The notes under the pieces were generated by a model. The model saw only the letters and a list, made by a program, of their open reading frames with translations, was not told where the DNA came from and searched no databases. Positions 1-4,884 of a stretch of 7,743 nt of DNA are shown piece after piece. The position numbers and the translations under genes were made by a program. The first letter of the stretch is position 1. Every line of letters starts with the position of its first letter. The DNA is taken from NCBI GenBank assembly GCA_964438695.1, contig CAYTKP010000037.1, forward strand, positions 1 through 7,743, read 5' to 3'. Source of the DNA: Phoenicimicrobium sp964438695. GTDB taxonomy: Bacteria; Atribacterota; Phoenicimicrobiia; Phoenicimicrobiales; Phoenicimicrobiaceae.

Positions 1-319
1 CTCTATCCAGTAGAACTATCTGATAAAGATTATGGTCATATCCTCCAGAAGAAGACCTTTGTCTTACCACTTTTTTGATCAAGCCATATTCTATCAAAGT
101 GTTGCGGTATCTGATTAAGGTTTTGGTGGTAGTGCCCATCCTTTTATTCAGGGTTTGAATGGAAGGCCAGGCGGTATCTTTTCCTTTATAGCAGTAACTT
201 AAGAGCTGGAGATAGAGCATAGCTGGTCCAATACCTATCACACTTACCCATTGCGCTAAGAAATAATCCTGAATAGTAGTAAAAGAAATAGTTTGTTTAG
301 CTGGTATTTTTCTTTCCAT
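1..319 (-). CDS. Helix-turn-helix DNA-binding protein (N-terminal part, cut by window edge)
   Basis: The reverse strand is open for 106 codons from an ATG at 319 to the window edge. It follows a Shine-Dalgarno-like GAAAGG eight bases upstream. The protein begins MERKIPAKQTISF. Its middle has the pattern of a helix-turn-helix domain of the kind found in replication initiators and phage or plasmid regulators (HTH_36-like): a hydrophobic helix with GPAMLYLQLLSYC, then WPSIQTLNKRMGTTTKTLIRY as helix-turn-recognition helix, then LIEYGLIKK leading into a wing (about residues 55-100). The wing runs on through GGYDHNLYQIV, a typical end for this fold. The C-terminal part lies outside the window, so its role (replication initiation, transcription control or mobile-element function) cannot be decided. 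It is divergent from the gene at 622. The family-level call is fairly sure; the function is unknown. Confidence 0.72.
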   Translation of the reverse strand, partial: MERKIPAKQTISFTTIQDYFLAQWVSVIGIGPAMLYLQLLSYCYKGKDTAWPSIQTLNKRMGTTTKTLIRYRNTLIEYGLIKKVVRQRSSSGGYDHNLYQIVLLDR

Positions 320-380
320 AGTTTTTACCTTTCTTTAAATAGTCTTTTAATTACAGGTTTCGGGTTGCAAGTTCCGAGTT

Positions 381-412
381 GAGATTGCTTCGTTGCTTCG
401 CCCGCAATGACA
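381..412. repeat. REP-like intergenic repeat copy
   Basis: The segment GAGATTGCTTCGTTGCTTCG followed by CCCGCAATGACA is GC-richer than its surroundings and has the form of a short palindromic repeat: ATTGC near the left end pairs with GCAAT near the right, and GCTTCGT/GCTTCG is repeated inside. From memory, sequences of this type (ATTGC-TTCG-x-GCTTCG-x-GCAATGAC) are scattered between genes in many bacterial genomes. The preceding CGGGTTGCAAGTTCCGAGTT (361-380) also has the look of a degenerate short repeat and may belong to the same unit. Only one copy is in the window, so repetition in this genome cannot be shown. Confidence 0.5.
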
Positions 413-415
413 GAA

Positions 416-534
416 AATATTTCCCCCTCTACTTATATAGATGCAAAAAAGAGACTAAAACGCAGCACCCTGATAAAAAAAATTTTAAAAAATAAACCAC
501 AGCAACAATAATAGGTAAGGATAGGGGAAATATT
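416..534. repeat. 11-bp perfect inverted repeat arms, 97 nt apart
   Basis: AATATTTCCCC at 416-426 is the exact reverse complement of GGGGAAATATT at 524-534. The pair lies just upstream of the promoter for the PhaR/phasin gene. It could be a two-site operator, the ends of a small degenerate insertion, or chance in AT-rich DNA. The C4/G4 ends make chance less likely. Confidence 0.4.
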
Positions 535-567
535 CCAGTAGGGTAGTGGAAAAATTTCATTGAGGGC

Positions 568-596
568 TTGACAAATATAACGCATTGCAATATAAA
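568..596 (+). promoter_or_regulatory. Sigma70-type promoter of the PhaR/phasin gene
   Basis: A consensus -35 box TTGACA (568-573), a 17-nt spacer and a -10 box TATAAA (591-596) predict a transcript start near 603. The start would be only about 19 nt before the ATG at 622, just ahead of the Shine-Dalgarno. The spacer contains GCATTGC and the palindrome TTGCAA (585-590), where a regulator, possibly the gene's own DNA-binding domain, could act. That last point is inference. Confidence 0.8.
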
Positions 597-621
597 TAAA
601 GATAAAGGGGGTATTATATTT

Positions 622-1191
622 ATGACTGACTATGTTATCAAGAAATATGCGAATCGTAAACTATATGACACTAAAGAAAAGAAATATATTAATCTTGCTG
701 GAATTTCCAGATTAATTCGAGAGGGGGAAGAAATAAAGGTAATTGATAATCAAACTAAAGAAGATATAACTTCTTTGATATTAGCCCAGATTATTGTAGA
801 ACAGGAAAAGACTAAGAAAATTATGCTCCCTTCAATTCTTTCTCCCTTAAAAATTTTAAAAATAGGAGGTGAAGATATGTTTAGATTAGGTAGAAAGATG
901 TTCCTTGCTGGTTTAGGTTTAGCTTCTCTTACCAAAGAAAGAGCTAATGAAATAGCTCAAGAGCTAATTGAGAAAGGTGAATTAAGTCAAACTGAAAGCA
1001 AAGAATTTGTGATGGACCTTATGGACAAAGCTGAGAAAGAGAAAGACAAATTATTAGAAAAAATAAAACCTGAAATTAATAGATACTTAGAGAAGATGAA
1101 TTTTGCTTCTAAAGAATATGTAGATAAATTAGAAAAAAAGATTGATGATCTGGGAGAAAAAATAGATAAACTATCGCAGAAAATTAAGTAG
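622..1191 (+). CDS. PhaR-type DNA-binding domain fused to phasin-like domain
   Basis: A 189-residue protein. Residues 1-65 match the N-terminal DNA-binding domain of polyhydroxyalkanoate synthesis repressors (PHB_acc_N): IKKYANRKLYDT at 6-17, then YINLAGISRLIREGEE, then DNQTKEDITSLILAQII. After a linker (about 66-85), residues 86-189 resemble the granule-associated phasin family (GRKMFLAGLGLASLTKERA, then an alpha-helical charged stretch with FASKEYVDKLEKKIDDL and a C-terminal coiled coil at about 165-187). In classical systems the repressor and phasin are separate proteins: PhaR binds granules and DNA and controls phasin. Here they are one chain. I chose ATG 622, preceded by AAAGGGGG with 10-nt spacing. 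An in-frame TTG at 568 is rejected because it is part of the -35 box. No PHA synthase is in the window, so a true role in PHA storage is unproven. Confidence 0.85.
   Translation: MTDYVIKKYANRKLYDTKEKKYINLAGISRLIREGEEIKVIDNQTKEDITSLILAQIIVEQEKTKKIMLPSILSPLKILKIGGEDMFRLGRKMFLAGLGLASLTKERANEIAQELIEKGELSQTESKEFVMDLMDKAEKEKDKLLEKIKPEINRYLEKMNFASKEYVDKLEKKIDDLGEKIDKLSQKIK
864..879 (+). promoter_or_regulatory. Internal ribosome-binding site and in-frame ATG for phasin-only product
   Basis: AGGAGGTGA (864-872) is an almost full complement of the 16S rRNA 3' end. It is followed, seven nt after GGAGG, by ATG 877 in the same frame as the fusion gene. Initiation here would yield a 104-residue protein (877-1191) holding just the phasin-like domain. 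In the long product the same bases encode the linker residues around GGED. The position exactly at the domain boundary argues against chance. Confidence 0.65.
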
Positions 1192-1222
1192 AAGCATTCA
1201 TCTTAGATTACATTTTTTTGCG

Positions 1223-1247
1223 GGGTAGCAGAAGAGATGCCCTTTTT
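1223..1247 (+). terminator. Possible weak intrinsic terminator after PhaR/phasin gene
   Basis: GGGTAGC (1223-1229) can pair with GATGCCC (1236-1242), with one G-T pair and one mismatch, around a six-base loop. Five Ts follow. The stem is short and imperfect, so termination efficiency is doubtful. Confidence 0.35.
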
Positions 1248-1447
1248 CCCAAAACTATTTAAGATCCTGTTTCATTGTTTACAATAACGATGCTTTAAAA
1301 AGATTTGTAAAAGAAAGGGGAGCAAATCGGTTATATATTAGAGCAGAATGTGTACTCTTAGATGGTAGCAAGTATAGCATAAACAATAGAGAAATAAAAT
1401 TTATTTGTTTGCCTAATTTTATTGCAATAATAAAAGAGATGTGGTAA
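1229..1447 (+). pseudogene. Possible gene remnant: open frame without start codon
   Basis: This plus-strand frame is open for 72 codons between a TAG at 1226 and a TAA at 1445. It reads like protein (for example ALKRFVKERGANRLYIRAE and LPNFIAIIKEMW) but contains no ATG, GTG or TTG before the conserved-looking part. A short ATG frame at 1237 (MPFFPKLFKILF, 16 codons) overlaps it in another phase, so a frameshifted old start is possible. I do not recognise a family. The 71-codon minus-strand frame over 1279-1494 looks like the antisense of this and is not called. The remnant's 3' end coincides with the promoter of the next transcription unit. Chance openness in AT-rich DNA cannot be excluded. 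Confidence 0.28.
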
Positions 1448-1450
1448 TAT
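1422..1450 (+). promoter_or_regulatory. Extended -10 promoter for leader and ABC importer operon
   Basis: A -35-like TTGCAA (1422-1427), 17-nt spacer and -10-like TAATAT (1445-1450) are preceded by the extended -10 element TGG (1442-1444). The predicted start is near 1457, giving about 50 nt before the leader-peptide ATG. Each hexamer matches consensus at 4 of 6 positions; the TGn element strengthens the call. Confidence 0.5.
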
Positions 1451-1506
1451 ATAAAAAATTTAATTGAGTATGTAGGGAAATGAAAAATTTGCATTTTAAG
1501 GAAAAA

Positions 1507-1569
1507 ATGAATTTATCGAGTGGGTATTATTACTATTATTACTATTATCTTCAGGAGGTAAATGCCTGA
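1507..1569 (+). CDS. Tyrosine-rich leader peptide (transcription attenuator)
   Basis: A 20-codon frame, MNLSSG followed by eight consecutive Tyr codons (TAT TAT TAC TAT TAT TAC TAT TAT, 1525-1548), then LQEVNA and TGA. AAGGA (1498-1502) lies four to five nt before the ATG, a close but usable ribosome-binding site. Codon runs for one amino acid, upstream of a terminator and an amino acid gene, are the hallmark of ribosome-mediated attenuation (as in the pheL, hisL and trpL leaders). The same repeat reads as Leu or Ile codons in the other two frames. The Leu frame has no start codon. The Ile frame has only a GTG at 1520 without a Shine-Dalgarno. Tyr is therefore the best-supported reading. The peptide itself probably has no other function; its translation is the sensor. 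Confidence 0.8.
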   Translation: MNLSSGYYYYYYYYLQEVNA

Positions 1570-1591
1570 ATGATGGTGTAATAATAGTGAT
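1529..1591 (+). promoter_or_regulatory. Protector (1:2) hairpin of the Tyr attenuator
   Basis: ACTATTATTAC within the Tyr run (1532-1542) pairs perfectly with GTAATAATAGT (1578-1588), extended by three more pairs to 1529/1591. In the same register TTCAGG (1550-1555) pairs with CCTGAA (1565-1570), with a symmetric 7x7 internal loop between the stems. In an untranslated RNA this would tie up the antiterminator strand. A ribosome stalled early in the Tyr run would block the outer stem. Confidence 0.65.
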
Positions 1592-1632
1592 TAAATCACT
1601 TATCTTTTAACCATGGGCGGTTGCCTTCTGAG
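1550..1632 (+). promoter_or_regulatory. Antiterminator pairing of the Tyr attenuator
   Basis: The segment 1550-1568, just after the Tyr codons and including the leader stop, can pair with 1614-1632, the 5' arm and loop of the first terminator. I count 18 pairs out of 19 positions (12 Watson-Crick, 6 G-U, one mismatch at 1562/1620). This helix excludes both the protector hairpin and terminator 1. It is available only if a ribosome stops upstream of 1550, as expected on uncharged tRNA-Tyr. Confidence 0.62.
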
Positions 1633-1654
1633 AGGTAGCTACCCATGGTTTTTT
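1609..1654 (+). terminator. Attenuator terminator 1
   Basis: AACCATGGG (1609-1617) pairs perfectly with CCCATGGTT (1642-1650). After one C/A mismatch the helix continues with nine more pairs (1619-1627 with 1632-1640, four of them G-U) closed by a CTGA loop. A run of T from 1649 to 1654 follows. This is a strong rho-independent terminator placed between the leader peptide and the transporter genes. Confidence 0.85.
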
Positions 1655-1666
1655 GTTTTATTAAAC

Positions 1667-1711
1667 AGAAAAGCTATGGGTAGAATAACATAATTCCCCA
1701 TGGCTTTTTTT
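1667..1711 (+). terminator. Attenuator terminator 2 (tandem)
   Basis: AAAAGCTATGGG (1669-1680) pairs with CCCATGGCTTTT (1697-1708), one T-G pair included, extended by two further pairs to 1667/1710, with a 16-nt loop and a T-rich tail. It shares the ATGGG/CCCATGG core with terminator 1. The 3' arm of terminator 1 (1642-1654) can pair alternatively with 1668-1680 (13 pairs, 3 G-U), which would prevent this second terminator. Confidence 0.75.
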
Positions 1712-1777
1712 ATTTCTTTTACTAACAGAACAGTATTACTTAGAAAAAAATAATTTTCTAAAAAAAGGGGGTGATTA

Positions 1778-1867
1778 ATGATTTATCTGATAAAATATTT
1801 TAGTTCATTTTCAGGTGTAAAGTTTGAAGAAATTTTTAGTAATTATAAGAAAGGAGATAATTTATGA
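1778..1867 (+). CDS. Small ORF, 29 codons, overlapping the binding-protein start (ATGA)
   Basis: ATG 1778 follows an excellent Shine-Dalgarno, AGGGGGTGA (1766-1774). The frame runs 29 codons to a TGA at 1865-1867, which overlaps the ATG of the next gene as ATGA. The peptide starts MIYLIKYFSSFSGVKFEEIF and ends NYKKGDNL. It is rich in aromatic residues (3 Tyr, 4 Phe). I recognise no family. The overlap and the strong ribosome-binding site point to translational coupling with the importer gene, either as a second sensing leader or as a small translation-priming peptide. It lies downstream of both terminators, so it is made only after readthrough. Confidence 0.55.
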   Translation: MIYLIKYFSSFSGVKFEEIFSNYKKGDNL

Positions 1868-2865
1868 AAAGTATAATTAGAGATTTATTAAAACTGTTAG
1901 CAATTGTTTCTTTGGTGGGTTTGTTAGGAAGTTCATTGGTTTTTGCCGCTCCACTAAGAATTGGAATTAGTCAGATTGTGGAACATCCAGCATTAGATGC
2001 TGCCCGTGAAGGTTTCATTGAAACCTTAGAAGAGGCGGGATATAAGGCAGGAGAAGAGGTTATCTACGACATGCATAATGCTCAGGGGGATTTTAATAAT
2101 GCTATTTCCATTGCTCAGAAATTTAAAGATGAACAGGTAGATATGATTCTGGCTATTGCAACTCCAGTTGCTCAAGCAACTGCTCAGGTAGTTAAAGATA
2201 TTCCTATAATAATTACTGCTGTCACTGACCCTGTAGCAGCTAACTTAGCTCAAAGCTGGGAGAGCTCGGGAAATAATATTACTGGAATGAGTGATGCTGC
2301 GCCCACAGGATTACAGATAAAATTAATTCCTAAATTTTTGCCAGAAGCTAAAAATGTGGGGACTATTTATAATGCTGGGGAAGCAAATTCAGTGGTTCAG
2401 ATTGAAGAGGTGAAAAAGACCTGTAAAGAGATTGGACTTAATCTGATAGAAGTGACAGTAAGTAATTCCAGTGAAGTCTTGATGGCTGCCCAGTCTCTGG
2501 CTGGGAGAGTAGAGGCGATATATATTGCGACAGATAATACCGTAGTATCTGCATTGGAATCGGTAGTAAAAGTATGTAATCAAGAGAAGATTGCTTTAAT
2601 TGTGGCTGATCCCAGTACGGTGGATAAAGGTGCTTTGGCATCTTATGGAATAGATTATTTTAATTTAGGTAAAAAAACTGGTGAAGTAGCCCTGAAAGTT
2701 ATTAAAGGTGTCAAACCATCTGACCTTCCCATTCAGACCATAAGTGATCCGAAAGATCTACAATTCGTGGTGAATTTAGATGCTGCAAAAGTACTAGGGC
2801 TTTCAGTAAGTGAAGAGATATTAAAAGAAGCGGATAAAGTTATCAAAGAAGGAAAAGTATTGTAA
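1864..2865 (+). CDS. ABC importer substrate-binding protein, TrpX-like (predicted tyrosine/aromatic amino acid)
   Basis: A 333-residue extracytoplasmic solute-binding protein of the ABC_sub_bind family (PF04392 type), close to the usual family length. Residues 1-28 form a signal peptide (basic start, hydrophobic core LLAIVSLVGLLGSSLVF, likely SPase I site VFA-AP). There is no lipobox cysteine, unlike typical monoderm homologues. The mature part has family features: PLRIGISQIVEHPALDAARE at the start, ILAIATPVAQA, IITAVTDPVAANL, a GMSDAAP stretch, and YIATDNTVVSALE in the second lobe. Family members include TrpX of Streptococcus and the C. difficile tyrosine-binding lipoprotein CD0873 (known from the literature). 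The ATG has AAGGAG seven nt upstream. It is the first full gene of the operon behind the Tyr-codon attenuator, so I infer that it captures tyrosine or a closely related aromatic compound. Confidence 0.88.
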   Translation: MKSIIRDLLKLLAIVSLVGLLGSSLVFAAPLRIGISQIVEHPALDAAREGFIETLEEAGYKAGEEVIYDMHNAQGDFNNAISIAQKFKDEQVDMILAIATPVAQATAQVVKDIPIIITAVTDPVAANLAQSWESSGNNITGMSDAAPTGLQIKLIPKFLPEAKNVGTIYNAGEANSVVQIEEVKKTCKEIGLNLIEVTVSNSSEVLMAAQSLAGRVEAIYIATDNTVVSALESVVKVCNQEKIALIVADPSTVDKGALASYGIDYFNLGKKTGEVALKVIKGVKPSDLPIQTISDPKDLQFVVNLDAAKVLGLSVSEEILKEADKVIKEGKVL

Positions 2866-2902
2866 TCAATCTATTAATTAAAGAAGAAAGGGATCAGGTA
2901 AA

Positions 2903-3847
2903 ATGACTATTAGTCTTTTATTACATGCTTTAGAACAGGGGTTAATCTTCGGAATTATGGTATTAGGAGTATTTATCACTTATAAGATTTTAGATTTCCC
3001 CGATTTGACTGTTGATGGAAGCTTCCCTTTGGGGGCAGCGGTAGTTGCTAAGATAATTTTTTCTGGAGGAGACCCCTTATGGGGAACTTTTTTAGCTATA
3101 ATTGCTGGTTCTCTTGCTGGTATAATTACTGGGTTATTACATACTAAATTAAAACTTACCAATCTTTTGTCTGGAATTTTAACTATGACCCTTCTCTATT
3201 CAATTAATTTAAGAATTATGGGAAAACCAAACATCCCTTTATTAGGGAAGGAAACCTTGTTAGAAGAGATAAAAATTCATTTCCCCAATATCTCGATGAA
3301 TTATCTGATCCCTTTCTTCTTCCTCTTTTTGGTGATAATATTAAAGTTTATCTTAGATTTATTTTTTTCTACAGAGATAGGATTGGCTATTATTGCAACT
3401 GGAGACAATGAACAGATGATCAGGAGTCTGGGAACAAATACAGATATGACTAAGATTATAGGACTTTGTTTATCCAATGCTTTGGTAGCTCTATCCGGAG
3501 CTTTTTTTGCTCAATATTCTGGATTTGCTGATGTAAATATGGGTTTAGGCACAGTAGTTGCTGGTTTAGCTTCCGTAATAATCGGTATCAGTATTATTAG
3601 AGTTCCTACTATCTTTTGGAGAACTATCGCCGTAGTAATAGGGTCCCTGATTTATCGTTTTATTATGATAATTGCTTTGCGTTATGGTTATAGATTGGGC
3701 TTTAAACCCGGAGATTTGAAATTAATTTCCGTTTTGTTAGTAGTAATAGCTTTATCTATTCCTATTATTAAACATAAAATCGATTTTATCACCAGTTTTA
3801 GTTTGGGGAGAAAAGACTTACAAAATAATCAAGAAAAAGAGGTTTAA
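2903..3847 (+). CDS. ABC importer permease, TrpY-like
   Basis: A 314-residue integral membrane protein with about eight to nine hydrophobic segments, the transmembrane subunit of the same importer (ABC_sub_bind-associated permease, related to branched-chain amino acid permeases). The family signature DLTVDGSFPLG is at residues 34-44. A cytoplasmic coupling stretch with ATGDNEQMIRSLGTN (about 165-179) is likely where it docks on the ATPase. It starts 37 nt after the binding-protein stop with AAAGGGA about nine nt before the ATG. It ends just four nt before the ATPase start. No own promoter was seen, so it depends on the attenuated transcript. Confidence 0.9.
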   Translation: MTISLLLHALEQGLIFGIMVLGVFITYKILDFPDLTVDGSFPLGAAVVAKIIFSGGDPLWGTFLAIIAGSLAGIITGLLHTKLKLTNLLSGILTMTLLYSINLRIMGKPNIPLLGKETLLEEIKIHFPNISMNYLIPFFFLFLVIILKFILDLFFSTEIGLAIIATGDNEQMIRSLGTNTDMTKIIGLCLSNALVALSGAFFAQYSGFADVNMGLGTVVAGLASVIIGISIIRVPTIFWRTIAVVIGSLIYRFIMIIALRYGYRLGFKPGDLKLISVLLVVIALSIPIIKHKIDFITSFSLGRKDLQNNQEKEV

Positions 3848-3851
3848 GTTT

Positions 3852-4649
3852 ATGTTGGTAATCAAGGGATTAACCAAATATTTTGCTAAAAATACTCCAC
3901 ATGAAGTATTGGCTATAAATAACTTTAACTTAAGAGTAAAAAAAGGTGATTTTATTACCATAATTGGTAGTAATGGTGCTGGTAAATCTACCCTTCTAAA
4001 TTTAATTGCTGGGACTTTACAACCAGACCAAGGGGAGATTAGATTAGACGGGAAAATAATCACTTATCAACCTGAATATCAAAGAGCTCGCTGGATTGGT
4101 AGAGTTTTCCAAAATCCTCTTTTAGGAACGGCTCCTTATATGAGTATAGAGGAAAATTTAGCCCTCTCATTAAAGAGGAAAAGAAGGGGATTGAAGTTAG
4201 GCCTGAACAAATACTTAAGAAAATATTTTCGAAGTAAGTTGAGTGAATTAGAGCTTGGGTTGGAGAAGGATCTTACTAAAAAAGTAGGTTTACTTTCAGG
4301 AGGTCAAAGGCAGGCGATGACTATGATGATGGCAACTATGTTTAAACCGAAAATTTTACTTTTAGATGAACATACGGCAGCTTTGGATCCCGAGAGTAGC
4401 AAGAAGATTATGAAAATTACCAAAGAACTTGTAGCGGAGCGAAAAGGTGACCTAATTACTTTAATGGTTACTCATAATATGAAACAAGCATTGGAAGTAG
4501 GTAATCGAACGGTAATGATGGATAGAGGATACAATATCTTCGATATTCAAGGAGAGGAAAGGAAAAAAATTGATATAAATTATCTCTTAAATCAATTTTC
4601 TAAATTACGAAAACAAGAGTATATAGAAGATCGTATGGTTTTAGGATAA
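3852..4649 (+). CDS. ABC importer ATP-binding subunit, TrpZ-like
   Basis: A 265-residue ATPase with all motor motifs: Walker A GSNGAGKST (39-47), Q-loop Gln 87 in RVFQNP, signature LSGGQ (148-152), Walker B ILLLDE (168-173), D-loop ALDP (177-180) and switch His 208 in VTHNM. The DEHTAALDP and THNMKQAL wording is typical of ATPases paired with TrpX/TrpY-type proteins. AAGAGG lies about nine nt before the ATG, which I take as the start because the alignment-like N-terminus MLVIKGLTKYF begins at once. It drives uptake together with the two preceding genes. I saw no clear intrinsic terminator after the stop. Confidence 0.92.
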   Translation: MLVIKGLTKYFAKNTPHEVLAINNFNLRVKKGDFITIIGSNGAGKSTLLNLIAGTLQPDQGEIRLDGKIITYQPEYQRARWIGRVFQNPLLGTAPYMSIEENLALSLKRKRRGLKLGLNKYLRKYFRSKLSELELGLEKDLTKKVGLLSGGQRQAMTMMMATMFKPKILLLDEHTAALDPESSKKIMKITKELVAERKGDLITLMVTHNMKQALEVGNRTVMMDRGYNIFDIQGEERKKIDINYLLNQFSKLRKQEYIEDRMVLG

Positions 4650-4681
4650 TTAGAGGGCTTTATTGCTTTTAGATTTCAGTC

Positions 4682-4710
4682 TTGCTTTTTTATTATATGA
4701 AATATATAAT
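4682..4710 (+). promoter_or_regulatory. Candidate promoter for the GAF-GGDEF-HD-GYP gene
   Basis: TTGCTT (4682-4687), 17-nt spacer, TATAAT (4705-4710). The -10 is perfect but the -35 matches consensus at only three positions, and TATAAT-like strings are common in such AT-rich DNA. It would give a leader of roughly 165 nt, in which I see no gene. Confidence 0.35.
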
Positions 4711-4884
4711 TATATAATATGAAAGAATCCCCAAAGAAGATAAATATATAGGATATTACAGAACAAGACTACTTTAAAGCCATAAATGAAAATACTAAAA
4801 GTTCTAGGTTTTTGTAATATTATTAACTATTTTTATTTTTTTAAAAAAGAAAGTGCTAACAAAAAAATAGGGGAATAAAATAAA

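Larger units (their letters stand above)
320..567. other. Intergenic region between divergent genes
   Basis: No open frame with a plausible start was seen here. The stretch holds a REP-like repeat (about 381-412) and two arms of an 11-bp inverted repeat (416-426 and 524-534). The remainder is A/T-rich filler. I could not identify a convincing promoter for the minus-strand gene. Confidence 0.5.

Noticed and set aside
1279..1494. 71-codon minus-strand ORF
   Set aside because: Hydrophobic composition typical of the antisense of AT-rich coding-like sequence, no ribosome-binding site, and it overlaps the operon promoter and leader.
1520..1561. Isoleucine/threonine reading of the leader repeat from GTG 1520
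   Set aside because: A GTG start exists, but there is no ribosome-binding site before it; the Tyr frame explains the layout better and fits the transporter family.
1524..1609. Leucine-codon reading of the leader repeat (frame with seven Leu codons)
   Set aside because: The frame is open only from 1500 and has no ATG, GTG or TTG before the Leu run, whereas the Tyr frame has an ATG and a Shine-Dalgarno.
1457..1720. T-box riboswitch controlling the importer
   Set aside because: No T-box consensus (TGGnACCGCG) or long stem I structure is visible, and the leader before the terminator is short with a translated Tyr run.
1740..1761. AT-only hairpin (TAGAAAA/TTTTCTA) before the small ORF
   Set aside because: The stem is nearly all A-T, sits in A-rich sequence and has no T-tract after it; easily chance.
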